A stretch of DNA of 16,153 bases from positions 1 to 16,153 of the forward strand of contig DAOOIV010000111.1 of the NCBI GenBank assembly GCA_035384605.1. The letters run 5' to 3'. The notes beneath the pieces are model-generated. The model had not been told where the DNA came from. It searched no databases and worked only from the letters and a program-made list of their open reading frames with translations. This stretch comes from Phycisphaerae bacterium (lineage in GTDB: Bacteria; Planctomycetota; Phycisphaerae; UBA1845; PWPN01). How positions within the stretch are numbered: the stretch's first letter is position 1; the number at the start of each line of letters is the position of its first letter. The position numbers and the translations under genes were made by a program. Shown piece by piece: positions 1 to 7,574 of the stretch.

Positions 1-831
1 GATGTCGAAGTAGAAGCCGGGCCGGGACACGACGAATCCCTGGTAAATTGGGGCTCCGCAGCGCAGGGCGATCTGGACGGGACCGGCAAGGAAATCTCTT
101 GGTTTGCCGAACATCTCGGCGGTCACGAGTCGCAGATGCGCGCCGCGTTCGCGGCCTATGTCCAGGGTGCTGCCCAGGATGTAGCCTTCCTGCAAACAAC
201 GATAGACGTCTCTGGGGTACATGTTTGAATAGAGCAGCCTGACGGCCCGAAACTCGGGGAAAGTCTCCTCATACTTGCGCTGGACATATCGCCGCATCGC
301 ACCTTCGTTGGGATCGCGCACCCCCGCCACGCGATATCCCTTCAGGGCCATGATCAGGGCCAATACGTGGTGTGAGCCGATGTGACTGAGACACACGTAA
401 ATGCCCTTACCATCCTTGACCGCCTCGGCCAGGTCGGCCTCACGGGGGAACCGGACACGCGAGAGAATCTCCTCCCTGGGCAGCTTGTCGAAGATCAGGT
501 AGAAGAGCTTGTCGCAGCGGGTTCGGATGAAGTGCTGAAGGCACGCTCGGCGGGCGGTTGCGCGGTCAATGACCCTGGTTCCGCGTCCGAATCCCGTTTT
601 GAGGTGTATCTTGAACCGTCGCCGGCGCTTGTAGTTGACGAGCCATTCGCAAACGGCAAACCCGGTTCCGAGCAGGTACAGGCCCCGGAGCGAAAAACAC
701 TTGCCCCAGGCCCACAGGAACCCTCGGACCAGCTCGTATTTCAGCCGAGCGAGCTCGCCGACCTCGGGTTCTTTCCGCGGGAGCGTTGCGGACGACCCGC
801 TATTGACGGTGCTTGCGTTTGCTGCGCACAT
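1..831 (-). CDS. LpxL/HtrB-like lysophospholipid acyltransferase, 5' part (partial)
   Basis: The frame is open from an ATG at 831 (in-frame TGA three codons upstream... GGT TGA ACT ATG) to the window edge, giving 277 residues without a stop; the C-terminus lies off-window. A hydrophobic stretch near residues 48-68 follows a polar N-terminus, as in membrane-bound acyltransferases. Residues 143-157 (GIYVCLSHIGSHHVL) align with the catalytic block of the lipid A lauroyl/myristoyl acyltransferase family, and residues 206-268 (RDVYRCLQEGYILGSTLD ... FGKPRDFLAGPVQIALRCGAP) match its second conserved block. Family members transfer an acyl chain to a lipid precursor at the inner membrane. Odd point: the catalytic H-x4-D/E motif reads H150-x4-H155, so the acidic residue is a histidine. 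No strong ribosome binding site is visible. The family call is fairly safe; the substrate is unknown. Confidence 0.72.
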   Translation of the reverse strand, partial: MCAANASTVNSGSSATLPRKEPEVGELARLKYELVRGFLWAWGKCFSLRGLYLLGTGFAVCEWLVNYKRRRRFKIHLKTGFGRGTRVIDRATARRACLQHFIRTRCDKLFYLIFDKLPREEILSRVRFPREADLAEAVKDGKGIYVCLSHIGSHHVLALIMALKGYRVAGVRDPNEGAMRRYVQRKYEETFPEFRAVRLLYSNMYPRDVYRCLQEGYILGSTLDIGRERGAHLRLVTAEMFGKPRDFLAGPVQIALRCGAPIYQGFVVSRPGFYFDI

Positions 832-846
832 AGTTCAACCGGCGAC

Positions 847-874
847 AGTATACTGCGAAGACGCGTTTCCGCAA
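847..874 (-). promoter_or_regulatory. candidate sigma70-type promoter for the acyltransferase gene
   Basis: On the minus strand TTGCGG (874-869) and TATACT (852-847) are separated by 16 bp. The -10 lies only 16 bp before the ATG at 831, so the leader would be very short, which fits the lack of a Shine-Dalgarno sequence. Sequence match only. Confidence 0.33.
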
Positions 875-1122
875 CGATCGAGAACCGAGCGGCTCGTCCG
901 CGGGCCTTTATCCGGATCGCAAGCGCCTATAGACTGTGGCTTCGCTGTGGTCGGCTGACGACGGTGAGACTGGAAGGAAGCCGCCGGATGCGGGTTTTGC
1001 TATGGCGGTAAGGCCGCATCAGTCTCTTCCGTCGGGACTGGGTGCGCATTTTGCGCGCATGTTTCTGGATCGCAGAACGTTTGGGTTGCGGCCCGCAAAA
1101 GGCGGTCCGCCTTAGGTGAGAG

Positions 1123-1947
1123 GTGGTTTTGCACGATCAGCATGTACACACGTGGTTTTCGAACGACTCGCAGGCCGATCCGGCGGAGAATGTCCGACAG
1201 GCCGTCAGCATGGGATTGGCGGGCTTGACCTTCACGGATCATTTCGACAGCCATCCCACGGAGTGGCCGTTATGCAAATACGACTACGATGGGATTGCTG
1301 CAGCGGTCTCGGCCCTGCGGAAGAAGTATGACGACAGCCTCTTTGTGGGGCACGGCATCGAGGTCTGTTACCAGCCGGAGCAGATGGAAAAGATCTTCAC
1401 GTTCTTGGAGGAGCATCGATTCGACATCGTGCTTCTGAGCGTCCACTGGTTTCACGGCAAGGCTCTGCATGAGCGGCAGCACTGGACAGGGTTGGATCCG
1501 GCAGCGGCGACGCGGCAATACCTGGAGGCGGTTCTGGAGGCGGCCCGTTTTGCGCTCGATCTGAAGCGGCAAGGGCGCAGGCCTTTTGACGTTCTGGGGC
1601 ATCTTGATCTGGTCAAACGGTATACAGTTCGGTATTTCGGTACGTTTGACATCCGCCCGTGTGGGGACCTGGTTGATGAGATCCTGCGGACCTGCCTGGA
1701 GGCGGATCTGGTGCCGGAGGTCAATCTAAGCACGCTGCGTCAGTCGCTTCCGGAGCCGTCACCGGCGGAATGGATCGTCGGTCGCTATGCCAAACTGGGC
1801 GGGCGGGCCATGACGCTGGGCAGCGATGCTCATCGTCCCGAGCATGTTGGGATGGGTGTCGGGGATGCCGCCGCGGTGCTCAAGCGACAAGGCATCGAGT
1901 GTTTGGCCGTTTTTCGCGATCGTAAGCGGACCGACGAACCGCTTTGA
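1123..1947 (+). CDS. PHP-domain phosphoesterase, histidinol-phosphatase (HisK/HisJ) family
   Basis: 274 residues with the full set of PHP metal-binding motifs: D5-x-H7-x-H9 (DQHVH), T38-D39-H40, E80 in HGIE, H108 in SVHW, H160-x-D162 in GHLD, and D235-x-H237 in GSDAH. Length and motif order match the monofunctional histidinol-phosphate phosphatases, which remove phosphate from L-histidinol phosphate in histidine synthesis using a trinuclear metal centre. The start is a GTG at 1123 preceded by a purine-rich GGTGAG; a TTG at 1129 (removing two residues) is also possible. No other histidine gene is nearby, so the substrate is inferred from family only and another small phosphate ester is possible. 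It is the first gene of a probable two-gene unit with the thioredoxin-like lipoprotein 122 bp downstream. Confidence 0.82.
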   Translation: MVLHDQHVHTWFSNDSQADPAENVRQAVSMGLAGLTFTDHFDSHPTEWPLCKYDYDGIAAAVSALRKKYDDSLFVGHGIEVCYQPEQMEKIFTFLEEHRFDIVLLSVHWFHGKALHERQHWTGLDPAAATRQYLEAVLEAARFALDLKRQGRRPFDVLGHLDLVKRYTVRYFGTFDIRPCGDLVDEILRTCLEADLVPEVNLSTLRQSLPEPSPAEWIVGRYAKLGGRAMTLGSDAHRPEHVGMGVGDAAAVLKRQGIECLAVFRDRKRTDEPL

Positions 1948-2069
1948 CGTTCGCGGCGCGGGGGGTGAAGGTCACGGTCGTCGTCCTCGACTTGCATTGG
2001 CGGGGGGATGTGGCAGAATGCCATGGTCAGGAGGAATCGGTTCGCCAGGGGCCGTGCCGGGAACAGACT

Positions 2070-2474
2070 ATGAGAGCACTGAAGCGGACAGAGTGGGTCG
2101 GTGCGGTCCTCTTGGCGGTTGCGGCTCCCGGGTGCGGCGCTGGGGGGTGGGAAAGCAACCTCGAGGCGGGCTTGTCGAGAGCGGCCAGCGAGCGGCGACC
2201 CGCCCTGGTGATGTTCAGTTCGGCGGTGAGCCCCGATTGCGTCCAGATGGACGAAGAGGTGTTTTCCGATCCGCAGGTTCAGAACGTCCTGAACTCCTAC
2301 GTGCGGGTTCGGATCGACTACCTGATTCACCACAAGCTGGCCAAGGAACTGAACGTGCGGAGCGTGCCGACGTTTGTGATTTTCCGCCCGGATCGTTCGG
2401 TGGCCGGCGTTCGGGAGGGTAAGATGGACGCCCGGAGCTTCTCCTTCTTCCTCATCAAGCACCGGTACTACTGA
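2070..2474 (+). CDS. thioredoxin-fold lipoprotein with S-x-x-C in place of C-x-x-C
   Basis: 134 residues from the ATG at 2070. A longer frame opens with a TTG at 1944, inside the stop of the preceding gene, but the ATG directly precedes a signal sequence (MRALKRTEW then AVLLAVAAPGC), so it is preferred. C22 sits in a lipobox-like APGC, suggesting an exported, lipid-anchored protein; Ala at -3 is not ideal. Residues 45-80 follow the thioredoxin_7/DsbD-gamma pattern (LVMFSSAVSPDCVQMDEEVF) and residues 98-101 (SVPT) hold the cis-proline. The first, nucleophilic cysteine of C-x-x-C is Ser54, leaving only C57 (SPDC), so it cannot form the usual active-site disulfide. A chaperone-like or single-cysteine role is possible. 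Function unknown. Confidence 0.68.
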   Translation: MRALKRTEWVGAVLLAVAAPGCGAGGWESNLEAGLSRAASERRPALVMFSSAVSPDCVQMDEEVFSDPQVQNVLNSYVRVRIDYLIHHKLAKELNVRSVPTFVIFRPDRSVAGVREGKMDARSFSFFLIKHRYY

Positions 2475-2519
2475 CCGGTCGTGCGCGTGACGACTGGGGC
2501 GGCGTCTTCCTGCCGGACG

Positions 2520-4499
2520 TCACAGCTCGATCTGGGCGCCCAGTTCCACGACACGATTGGGCGGAATGCCGAAATAGGCAACCGCCGAAATGGCGTTTCG
2601 CGACATCACCGCGAAGAGAGTCTTGCGCCATTGCGACATGCCCGGTTTTCGGGTTCTGATCAACGTTTCCCTTCCAAGATAGAAGCTCACCTCCGCCAGG
2701 TCGACTTTTAGTCCGGCCGGTTCACAGCAGCGGAGTATGTCGGCCACACTGGGCGTCTGCATGTAGCCGTAGAAGGCGTTGACCTGAAAGAATCCCAGGC
2801 CCAGATCCTGCACCTGAACCCGAGAGGAGGGAGGCACCGTCGGCACCTCTTCCGTCGAGACGCTCAGCAGGATGACGCGTTCGTGGAGCACCTTGTTGTG
2901 TTTGAAATGGTGCATGAGGACGACGGGCGTGCCGGTCGGATCCGAGGTCATGAACACCGCGGTTCCCGGCACACGGACGGGTTGTTTTCCGGCGGCAAGA
3001 TTCCGCAAGAAGATATCAAGCGGCAGCCGGGCCTTGGCGAGCGACGCGGCCAGCAATGATCGGCCGCGCTTCCAGGTGGTCATCAGTCCAAACACTCCCA
3101 TGGCAACCACCAGTGGGAACCATCCGCCGCTGAAGAGCTTTGTCAGATTGGCAACGAGGAACGTCAGGTCGACTGTCAGAAACACCGCGGTCAGTCCGGC
3201 CGCCTTCAGGGGACTCCATCCCCAGTGTCGGCGAGCCATCAGGAGGAACAGCAAGGAGGTCAGGGTCATGGTGCTGACCACGGCGACGCCGTAGGCCGCC
3301 GCCAGCCGCGAGGAGGTCCTGAAAGCCAGAACCAGCCCACAGCATGCCACCATCAGGATGGCATTGATCTCGGGAATATAGATTTGGCCGATGGTCCGGC
3401 TGGACGTGTGTACCACGGTCAGGCGGGGACAGTAACCCAATTGCACCGCCTGTCGGGCGAGGGAGAACGCTCCGGATATCAAGGCCTGTGAGGCGATGAC
3501 TGTTGCCAGTGTGGCAATCGTCACCAGGGGGTAATGGAGCGATCCGGTAGCCAGTGCATAGAAGGGGTTGCTCGCCGCAGCGCCTTGGGTGTGGATCACC
3601 GCCGCGCCCTGACCGAAGTAGTTCAGCAGCAGCGCGGGAAACACCACGAGGTACCAAGTCAGCCGAATAGGATTCCTTCCGAAATGACCGAGATCCGCGT
3701 ATAACGCTTCCGTGCCTGTGAAGCATAGTACCACGGCTCCCAGCACGAGAAAGCCATGCCACCCATGCTCGATGAGATGGCGGACGGCGTACCAAGGGTA
3801 GACGGCCGTCAATACCGCGGGTTCCCGCACGATCCACCGCAGCCCCAACGCTGCGATGGCTCCAAACCACAACAGCATGACCGGTCCGAACATCGCCCCC
3901 ACAAACCCCGTCCCGTGTTTCTGAACCATGAATAACGCCACCAGGATGGCAAGCGTGATCGGGACAATGAACGGCTTTAGCGTCGGCGCGGAGACTTCAA
4001 GGCCCTCGACCGCACTGAGGACCGAGATGGCCGGCGTGATCAGACCCTCGGCGAACAGCAGAGATGCCCCGAACAACCCCAGGCCGATCGCGATCCCGGC
4101 CTTGGAAAGCAGATTCGCCGGTCGAACCGTCTGCGGCACCGCCAGGGCCATCAGTGACAGGATGCCGCCTTCACCGCGGTTATCGGCGCGGAGCACGAAG
4201 CCGATATACTTGCCGACCACTACCAGGGTCAGGGACCAGAAGAAAAGGGACAGCAGCCCCAGCACGTTTCGCGGATCGGCCTCGACCCCGAACAGTGGGC
4301 CGAAACATTCTCTCAGGGCGTACAGAGGGGAGGTGCCGATGTCGCCGTAGACCACCCCGAGCGCCCCTAGAGACAGTGCGGCCAGGGATGCCCGCCCGAG
4401 CCGATGCTCGTTGCGGGGTGCATCACGAGGCGAAGGATGCGGGACAGTCTGCTGCGCCGTCCTGGAGGGCAAGACTTCGTGAGTTGGTTCTGAGGGCAT
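2520..4499 (-). CDS. kup: Kup/HAK-family low-affinity potassium uptake protein
   Basis: 659 residues, close to the usual size for Kup (E. coli about 622). After a polar N-terminal tail of about 35 residues the diagnostic family motif GVVYGDIGTSPLYA occupies 48-61. About twelve hydrophobic segments follow to roughly residue 480, then a soluble C-terminal domain of about 170 residues. Kup is an inner-membrane K+/H+ symporter that brings in potassium. The gene converges with the PHP/thioredoxin-like pair (45 bp gap) and diverges from prfB. A GAGG lies only three bases before the ATG, which is short for a ribosome binding site, and it can be paired in a hairpin (see 4501-4524). No other start fits, since the next Met lies beyond the first conserved block. 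Confidence 0.95.
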   Translation of the reverse strand: MPSEPTHEVLPSRTAQQTVPHPSPRDAPRNEHRLGRASLAALSLGALGVVYGDIGTSPLYALRECFGPLFGVEADPRNVLGLLSLFFWSLTLVVVGKYIGFVLRADNRGEGGILSLMALAVPQTVRPANLLSKAGIAIGLGLFGASLLFAEGLITPAISVLSAVEGLEVSAPTLKPFIVPITLAILVALFMVQKHGTGFVGAMFGPVMLLWFGAIAALGLRWIVREPAVLTAVYPWYAVRHLIEHGWHGFLVLGAVVLCFTGTEALYADLGHFGRNPIRLTWYLVVFPALLLNYFGQGAAVIHTQGAAASNPFYALATGSLHYPLVTIATLATVIASQALISGAFSLARQAVQLGYCPRLTVVHTSSRTIGQIYIPEINAILMVACCGLVLAFRTSSRLAAAYGVAVVSTMTLTSLLFLLMARRHWGWSPLKAAGLTAVFLTVDLTFLVANLTKLFSGGWFPLVVAMGVFGLMTTWKRGRSLLAASLAKARLPLDIFLRNLAAGKQPVRVPGTAVFMTSDPTGTPVVLMHHFKHNKVLHERVILLSVSTEEVPTVPPSSRVQVQDLGLGFFQVNAFYGYMQTPSVADILRCCEPAGLKVDLAEVSFYLGRETLIRTRKPGMSQWRKTLFAVMSRNAISAVAYFGIPPNRVVELGAQIEL

Positions 4500-4500
4500 G

Positions 4501-4524
4501 AACCTCGATCGTCTCTGAGAGGTT
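4501..4524 (-). promoter_or_regulatory. hairpin that can pair with the kup ribosome binding site
   Basis: In the kup transcript AACCTC (4524-4519) is complementary to GAGGTT (4506-4501), forming a 6-bp stem with a 12-nt loop. The right arm contains the GAGG ribosome binding site, and the start codon begins one base after it. This could limit translation initiation. It may also be chance at this length. Confidence 0.35.
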
Positions 4525-4551
4525 GTCAGCCAAGGCCTTCAAGATGATTCT

Positions 4552-4571
4552 GCCCGGCTACTTCGCCGGGC
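4552..4571 (-). promoter_or_regulatory. GC-rich hairpin at the 5' end of the kup leader
   Basis: GCCCGGC (4552-4558) and GCCGGGC (4565-4571) form a perfect 7-bp stem with a 6-base loop. If the candidate promoter at 4583-4611 is used, the stem begins within a few bases of the transcript 5' end, which could protect the mRNA or act in regulation. There is no T-run, so it is not a terminator. Confidence 0.4.
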
Positions 4572-4582
4572 CGCGGGTTCCG

Positions 4583-4611
4583 ATTGTACAGGGTTTGTGT
4601 TACCGTGCCAC
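4583..4611 (-). promoter_or_regulatory. candidate sigma70-type promoter for kup
   Basis: On the minus strand GTGGCA (4611-4606) and TACAAT (4588-4583) are spaced by 17 bp. The -10 is one base from consensus and the -35 matches at four of six. Transcription would begin near 4576, giving a leader of about 77 nt that contains both hairpins listed for kup. Confidence 0.45.
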
Positions 4612-4818
4612 TCCGCCGGCGGTCACCCGGCAAGGCGGATCAGGATGGTCTCTTGACGGGCCCATCCGAGTCAGCCGAGAGCGGACCAGACCGCAGAAGA
4701 GCGATACGGCAGAGGGGCGGCATTCCTGCGGTGGCGGCTCTGAAAGAAGCCCTGGAAAGGTCCGTGGCGTTTTCCAGCCGAATGGGTTAAGGAGGCGGTG
4801 CGGCCGAATCCGTTTCGG

Positions 4819-4847
4819 TTGTTCCGGGGAGCGTCCGCGAGTATAGT
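4819..4847 (+). promoter_or_regulatory. candidate sigma70-type promoter for prfB
   Basis: TTGTTC (4819-4824) and TATAGT (4842-4847) are separated by exactly 17 bp, and the start codon of prfB lies about 42 bp downstream. This is the best -35/-10 pair in the intergenic region. Confidence 0.5.
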
Positions 4848-4873
4848 CAGTAACCAGTGGCTCGGATGCCGCT

Positions 4874-4880
4874 GAGAGGA
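4874..4880 (+). promoter_or_regulatory. prfB ribosome binding site (GAGAGGA)
   Basis: GAGAGGA ends eight bases before the ATG at 4889. This good spacing selects 4889 as the start. The ATG at 4882 is too close and soon meets a stop; the ATG at 4896, in the main frame, would leave out the frameshift peptide. Confidence 0.7.
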
Positions 4881-4888
4881 CATGCATC

Positions 4889-5996
4889 ATGAGATTTGAA
4901 GACCCTGCTGCAACACTCAAGGATTTCTCGACCCGTATCCTCACCATACGGGATTCTCTTTGACTTGCCTGCCAAGCTCAAGCGACTTGCGGAACTGGAT
5001 GAGATCATGGCCAGGCGCGGCTTTTGGGATGTGCCGGAGCGGGCGCGCGAGGTGGTCGGCGAACTGAAGGCTCTCAAGGGGCTGGTCGAGCCGGTGCAAG
5101 CCTTGCTGGCGAAGGTCGAGGATGCCGAAGCGCTGCTCGAACTGGCCAAAGAGGCCAACGACGCCGCCTCTTTTGAGGAGCTGGACAATGAGCTGCATGT
5201 GATCCAGCAGCAGCTCGAGCGTGTCGAGCTGATGGCTCTGCTGTCCGGCAAGAACGACGCGTGTGACTGTTTCTTCAGCATCCAGGCCGGCGCGGGCGGA
5301 ACCGAGGCCTGCGACTGGGCCGAGATGCTGCTGCGAATGTACCTTCGTTACTTCGAGAACAACGGGTACAAGGCCGAGGAGCTGGCCCGCACCGATGGTG
5401 AGGAGGCCGGGATCCGCAGCATCACCCTCAAGGTCACCGGCTACTATGCCATGGGATACCTATCGTGCGAGCGGGGCGTCCATCGCCTTGTACGGATCAG
5501 TCCGTTTGATGCCAACAAGCGTCGGCACACGAGTTTCGCGGCGGTCGACGTCCTGCCGGTTCTGGAGGACCTTGACGTCGATTTGAAGGAGGAGGAGCTG
5601 GACATCGTGTACTTTCGGCGGGCCAGCGGGGCGGGCGGTCAAAACGTGAACAAGGTGGCGACGGCCGTTCGCGTGCGACATGTTCCGACGGGCATCGTGG
5701 TGGAGTGCGTCAACGAGCGCAGCCAGCAACAGAACAAGCGGATGGCTCTTGCCATCCTCCAGTCCAAGATCGAAGCTCTCAGGCAGGCTGAGCGCGACCA
5801 AGAGATGCAGAACCTCTACGGCGACAAGGGGGAAGTTGCGTGGGGCAACCAGATCCGCAGTTACGTGCTCGATGACCGCCGGGTCAAGGATCATCGCAAC
5901 GGCGTCGAGACGAGCAACGTCGAACGCGTCTTAGACGGCGATATTCAGATGTTCATCGAAGCCGAGCTTCGGCGTCGTGCCAGCAAGAGAAAGTAA
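4889..5996 (+). CDS. prfB: Peptide chain release factor 2, programmed +1 frameshift
   Basis: RF2 recognises UGA and UAA stop codons in the ribosomal A site and triggers release of the finished peptide. The gene is in two frames. Frame one runs from ATG 4889 for 24 codons (MRFEDPAATLKDF ... RDSL) to an in-frame TGA at 4961; the second frame continues from GAC at 4962 (DLPAKLKRLAELDEIMARRG) to TAA at 5994. The joined product is 368 residues (E. coli RF2 is 365). The stop-recognition tripeptide SPF is at 204-206 and the catalytic GGQ at 249-251, within one residue of their E. coli positions, which supports the joined reading. A start at 4896 in the second frame alone would give an N-terminus (MKTLLQHSRISRP) unlike RF2. 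elbB follows 84 bp downstream on the same strand. Confidence 0.95.
4951..4964 (+). promoter_or_regulatory. prfB programmed +1 frameshift site (CTT TGA C)
   Basis: The slippery CTT (4958-4960) is followed by an in-frame TGA (4961-4963) and C, the same CUU-UGA-C heptamer used by most bacterial prfB genes for autoregulation: low RF2 lets the ribosome slip to TTT GAC. The upstream internal Shine-Dalgarno is weak: GGGA, with CGG GAT TCT where E. coli has AGG GGG TAT, and with one more base triplet of spacing to CTT than the E. coli arrangement if only GGGA is counted. Confidence 0.9.
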
Positions 5997-6080
5997 TCAG
6001 CAGTCCGTCATTCGTGATCGGTGGCCGATGGGCGTCTCGGTCCCGTCGGGCGGCGGGTGCCGGCGTAAAGGAGCGAGATC

Positions 6081-6749
6081 ATGGTGAAGGTCGCGGTCTG
6101 TTTATCGGGATGCGGCGTGTTCGACGGTTCGGAGATTCACGAGGCGGTCTTGACCCTGCTTGCCCTGGATCAGGCGGGCGCCAGGTACGTGTGTTGTGCT
6201 CCCAACGCGGACCAGGCGGTGGTGATGAACCACTTGACCCGCAACCCTGTTCCGGGGGAGCGTCGCAACGTGCTGGTCGAATCGGCGCGGATTGCCCGGG
6301 GCGAGATCCAGGATCTGGCCAACGTTCACGCCCGCGATGTTGATGCACTGATCTTTCCGGGCGGCCTCGGGGCGGCCCAAAACCTGTCTTCATTCGCCGC
6401 CGACGGGGCGAACTGTACGGTGCATCCCGAGGTGAAGCGGCTGGTCGGAGAGATGATTGACGCGGGCAAACCCGTTGGGGCCATCTGCATCGCCCCGGCC
6501 ATGCTCGCTCGGATTCTGAGCAGCAGGGGGCTGGTGGCGCAGGTGACCATCGGCAACGACGCCCGGACGGCCTCTGAAATCGAGAAGATGGGAATTCGTC
6601 ACACCGATTGTTCCTGCACGTCGTTTGTCGTTGACTCAGCACACCGTGTGGTGACGACACCTGCCTACATGCTTGCCAAAGGGCCTGCGGAGGTGTTTGA
6701 GGGAGTCAAAGGGTTGGTTGGGGAGGTTGTTCGTCTGGCAGGCTCTTAG
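6081..6749 (+). CDS. elbB: ElbB, DJ-1/PfpI-family glyoxalase
   Basis: 222 residues, matching E. coli ElbB over its full length: SGCGVFDGSEIHEAVLTLLA at 9-28, PGGLGAAQNLSSFA at 93-106, and the nucleophile elbow AICIAPAM around C136. Members of this subgroup (once called enhancing lycopene biosynthesis protein 2) have glyoxalase activity on reactive aldehydes such as glyoxal; the link with isoprenoid synthesis is genetic. Conserved Cys136 and the nearby acidic residue E18 are in place, so it is likely active. A strong AAGGAG lies seven to eight bases before the ATG. It lies 84 bp downstream of prfB and may be co-transcribed. It is convergent with the MarC-family gene. Confidence 0.93.
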   Translation: MVKVAVCLSGCGVFDGSEIHEAVLTLLALDQAGARYVCCAPNADQAVVMNHLTRNPVPGERRNVLVESARIARGEIQDLANVHARDVDALIFPGGLGAAQNLSSFAADGANCTVHPEVKRLVGEMIDAGKPVGAICIAPAMLARILSSRGLVAQVTIGNDARTASEIEKMGIRHTDCSCTSFVVDSAHRVVTTPAYMLAKGPAEVFEGVKGLVGEVVRLAGS

Positions 6750-6867
6750 GGTCGAATTGCAGGGGGTTACTCATGCTCGCGTCGCCTGAGCTCGGGTTTT
6801 GCCCGCCTCGGCAGCGGCGAGACGGATACAAGCTTGCCGGTGTGGAGGTCGTCCGGCGAGGGGAAGG

Positions 6868-7494
6868 CTACCCCGCATTGATGTACTTGCCTGCCCGGAG
6901 CCCGTCGAGAACGAACTGAACGGAGACGCCTGCGAGAATGAGGCCCAGAATACGGCTGAAAATGTGGATGCCGGTCTTGCCCAGGGCTTTGTAGAGGGGG
7001 TCGGCCAGTCGCAGGGTGACATAGCTCACCAGGCCGGTGATCGCGACGGCAACATAAACGATGAGTATGGCGTGAGGGCCGGCGGCGCGATCGATCAGCA
7101 CGGTGACGCTGGCCATTGAGGCTGGTCCGGCCAGCATGGGTATCGCCAGGGGGGTGATGGCCACATCCTCTTTGGCCATGCCTTCGCTGACTTCGTCGGG
7201 CTCTTCCTGGGTGAGCCGCTGAGCCCGGATCATGTCCAGTGCAACGAGAAACAAGATCAGACCGCCTGCGATCTGGAAGGCGGGCAACGTCAGGCCGAGG
7301 TAGTGAAAGATCACCTGTCCGCCGCCGGCGAATCCCGCCAGCGTGAGCGTTGCGACGACACTGGCCCGCAGGGCGGTTCGTTTTCGCTGTGCGGCGTCCT
7401 GGCCGGCACTGATGACCAGGTATGTTGGCACGGCGCCGGGGGGGTCCACCACAAAGAGGATGGAGACCAGTGCTGTCAGGAAGAAATCGACCAT
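6868..7494 (-). CDS. MarC family integral membrane protein
   Basis: 208 residues with six predicted membrane segments: about 4-22, 43-62, 69-89, 113-133, 141-162 and 178-200. The N-terminal FVVDPPGAVPTYL (residues 14-26) and the central ITPLAIPMLAGPASM (about 112-126) are the two conserved pore-like half repeats of the MarC/UPF0056 family. Members sit in the inner membrane; E. coli MarC is no longer thought to be an antibiotic efflux pump, and the substrate is unknown. The gene starts 80 bp after the metallophosphoesterase stop on the same strand, so it may be the third gene of that unit. No strong ribosome binding site is visible before the ATG at 7494. Confidence 0.9.
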   Translation of the reverse strand: MVDFFLTALVSILFVVDPPGAVPTYLVISAGQDAAQRKRTALRASVVATLTLAGFAGGGQVIFHYLGLTLPAFQIAGGLILFLVALDMIRAQRLTQEEPDEVSEGMAKEDVAITPLAIPMLAGPASMASVTVLIDRAAGPHAILIVYVAVAITGLVSYVTLRLADPLYKALGKTGIHIFSRILGLILAGVSVQFVLDGLRAGKYINAG

Positions 7495-7574
7495 GGCACG
7501 GCGCTCATTTGACCGCGCCGGCGGGCCGGCCGCAAGTGCGCGGGCAGGGCGCCGCCGGGAGGTGGAGAGCCGGA

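Larger units (their letters stand above)
4500..4888. other. 389-bp divergent intergenic region between kup and prfB
   Basis: No credible gene is seen; the short frames here lack ribosome binding sites and family resemblance. The region holds two outward candidate promoters (4583-4611 for kup, 4819-4847 for prfB), a GC-rich hairpin at 4552-4571 and a stem covering the kup ribosome binding site at 4501-4524. About 200 bp between the two promoters shows no feature I can support. I looked for the ydaO-type c-di-AMP riboswitch often found before kup genes and did not see its conserved elements. Confidence 0.6.

Noticed and set aside
382..1011. 209-residue plus-strand frame at the left side
   Set aside because: It is opposite the acyltransferase frame, which has clear family motifs.
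1944..2069. TTG start extending the thioredoxin-like protein by 42 residues
   Set aside because: The extension would place the signal sequence in the interior; the ATG at 2070 gives a normal lipoprotein start.
2461..2479. ACCGGT inverted repeat across the stop of the thioredoxin-like gene as a terminator
   Set aside because: The stem is only 6 bp and no T-run follows on either strand.
4523..4846. Small plus-strand frames between kup and prfB as genes
   Set aside because: They lack ribosome binding sites and family resemblance and would cover both candidate promoters.
6788..6809. Imperfect hairpin between the convergent elbB and MarC-family genes as a bidirectional terminator
   Set aside because: The stem is short and interrupted, and T-runs are absent outside the loop.
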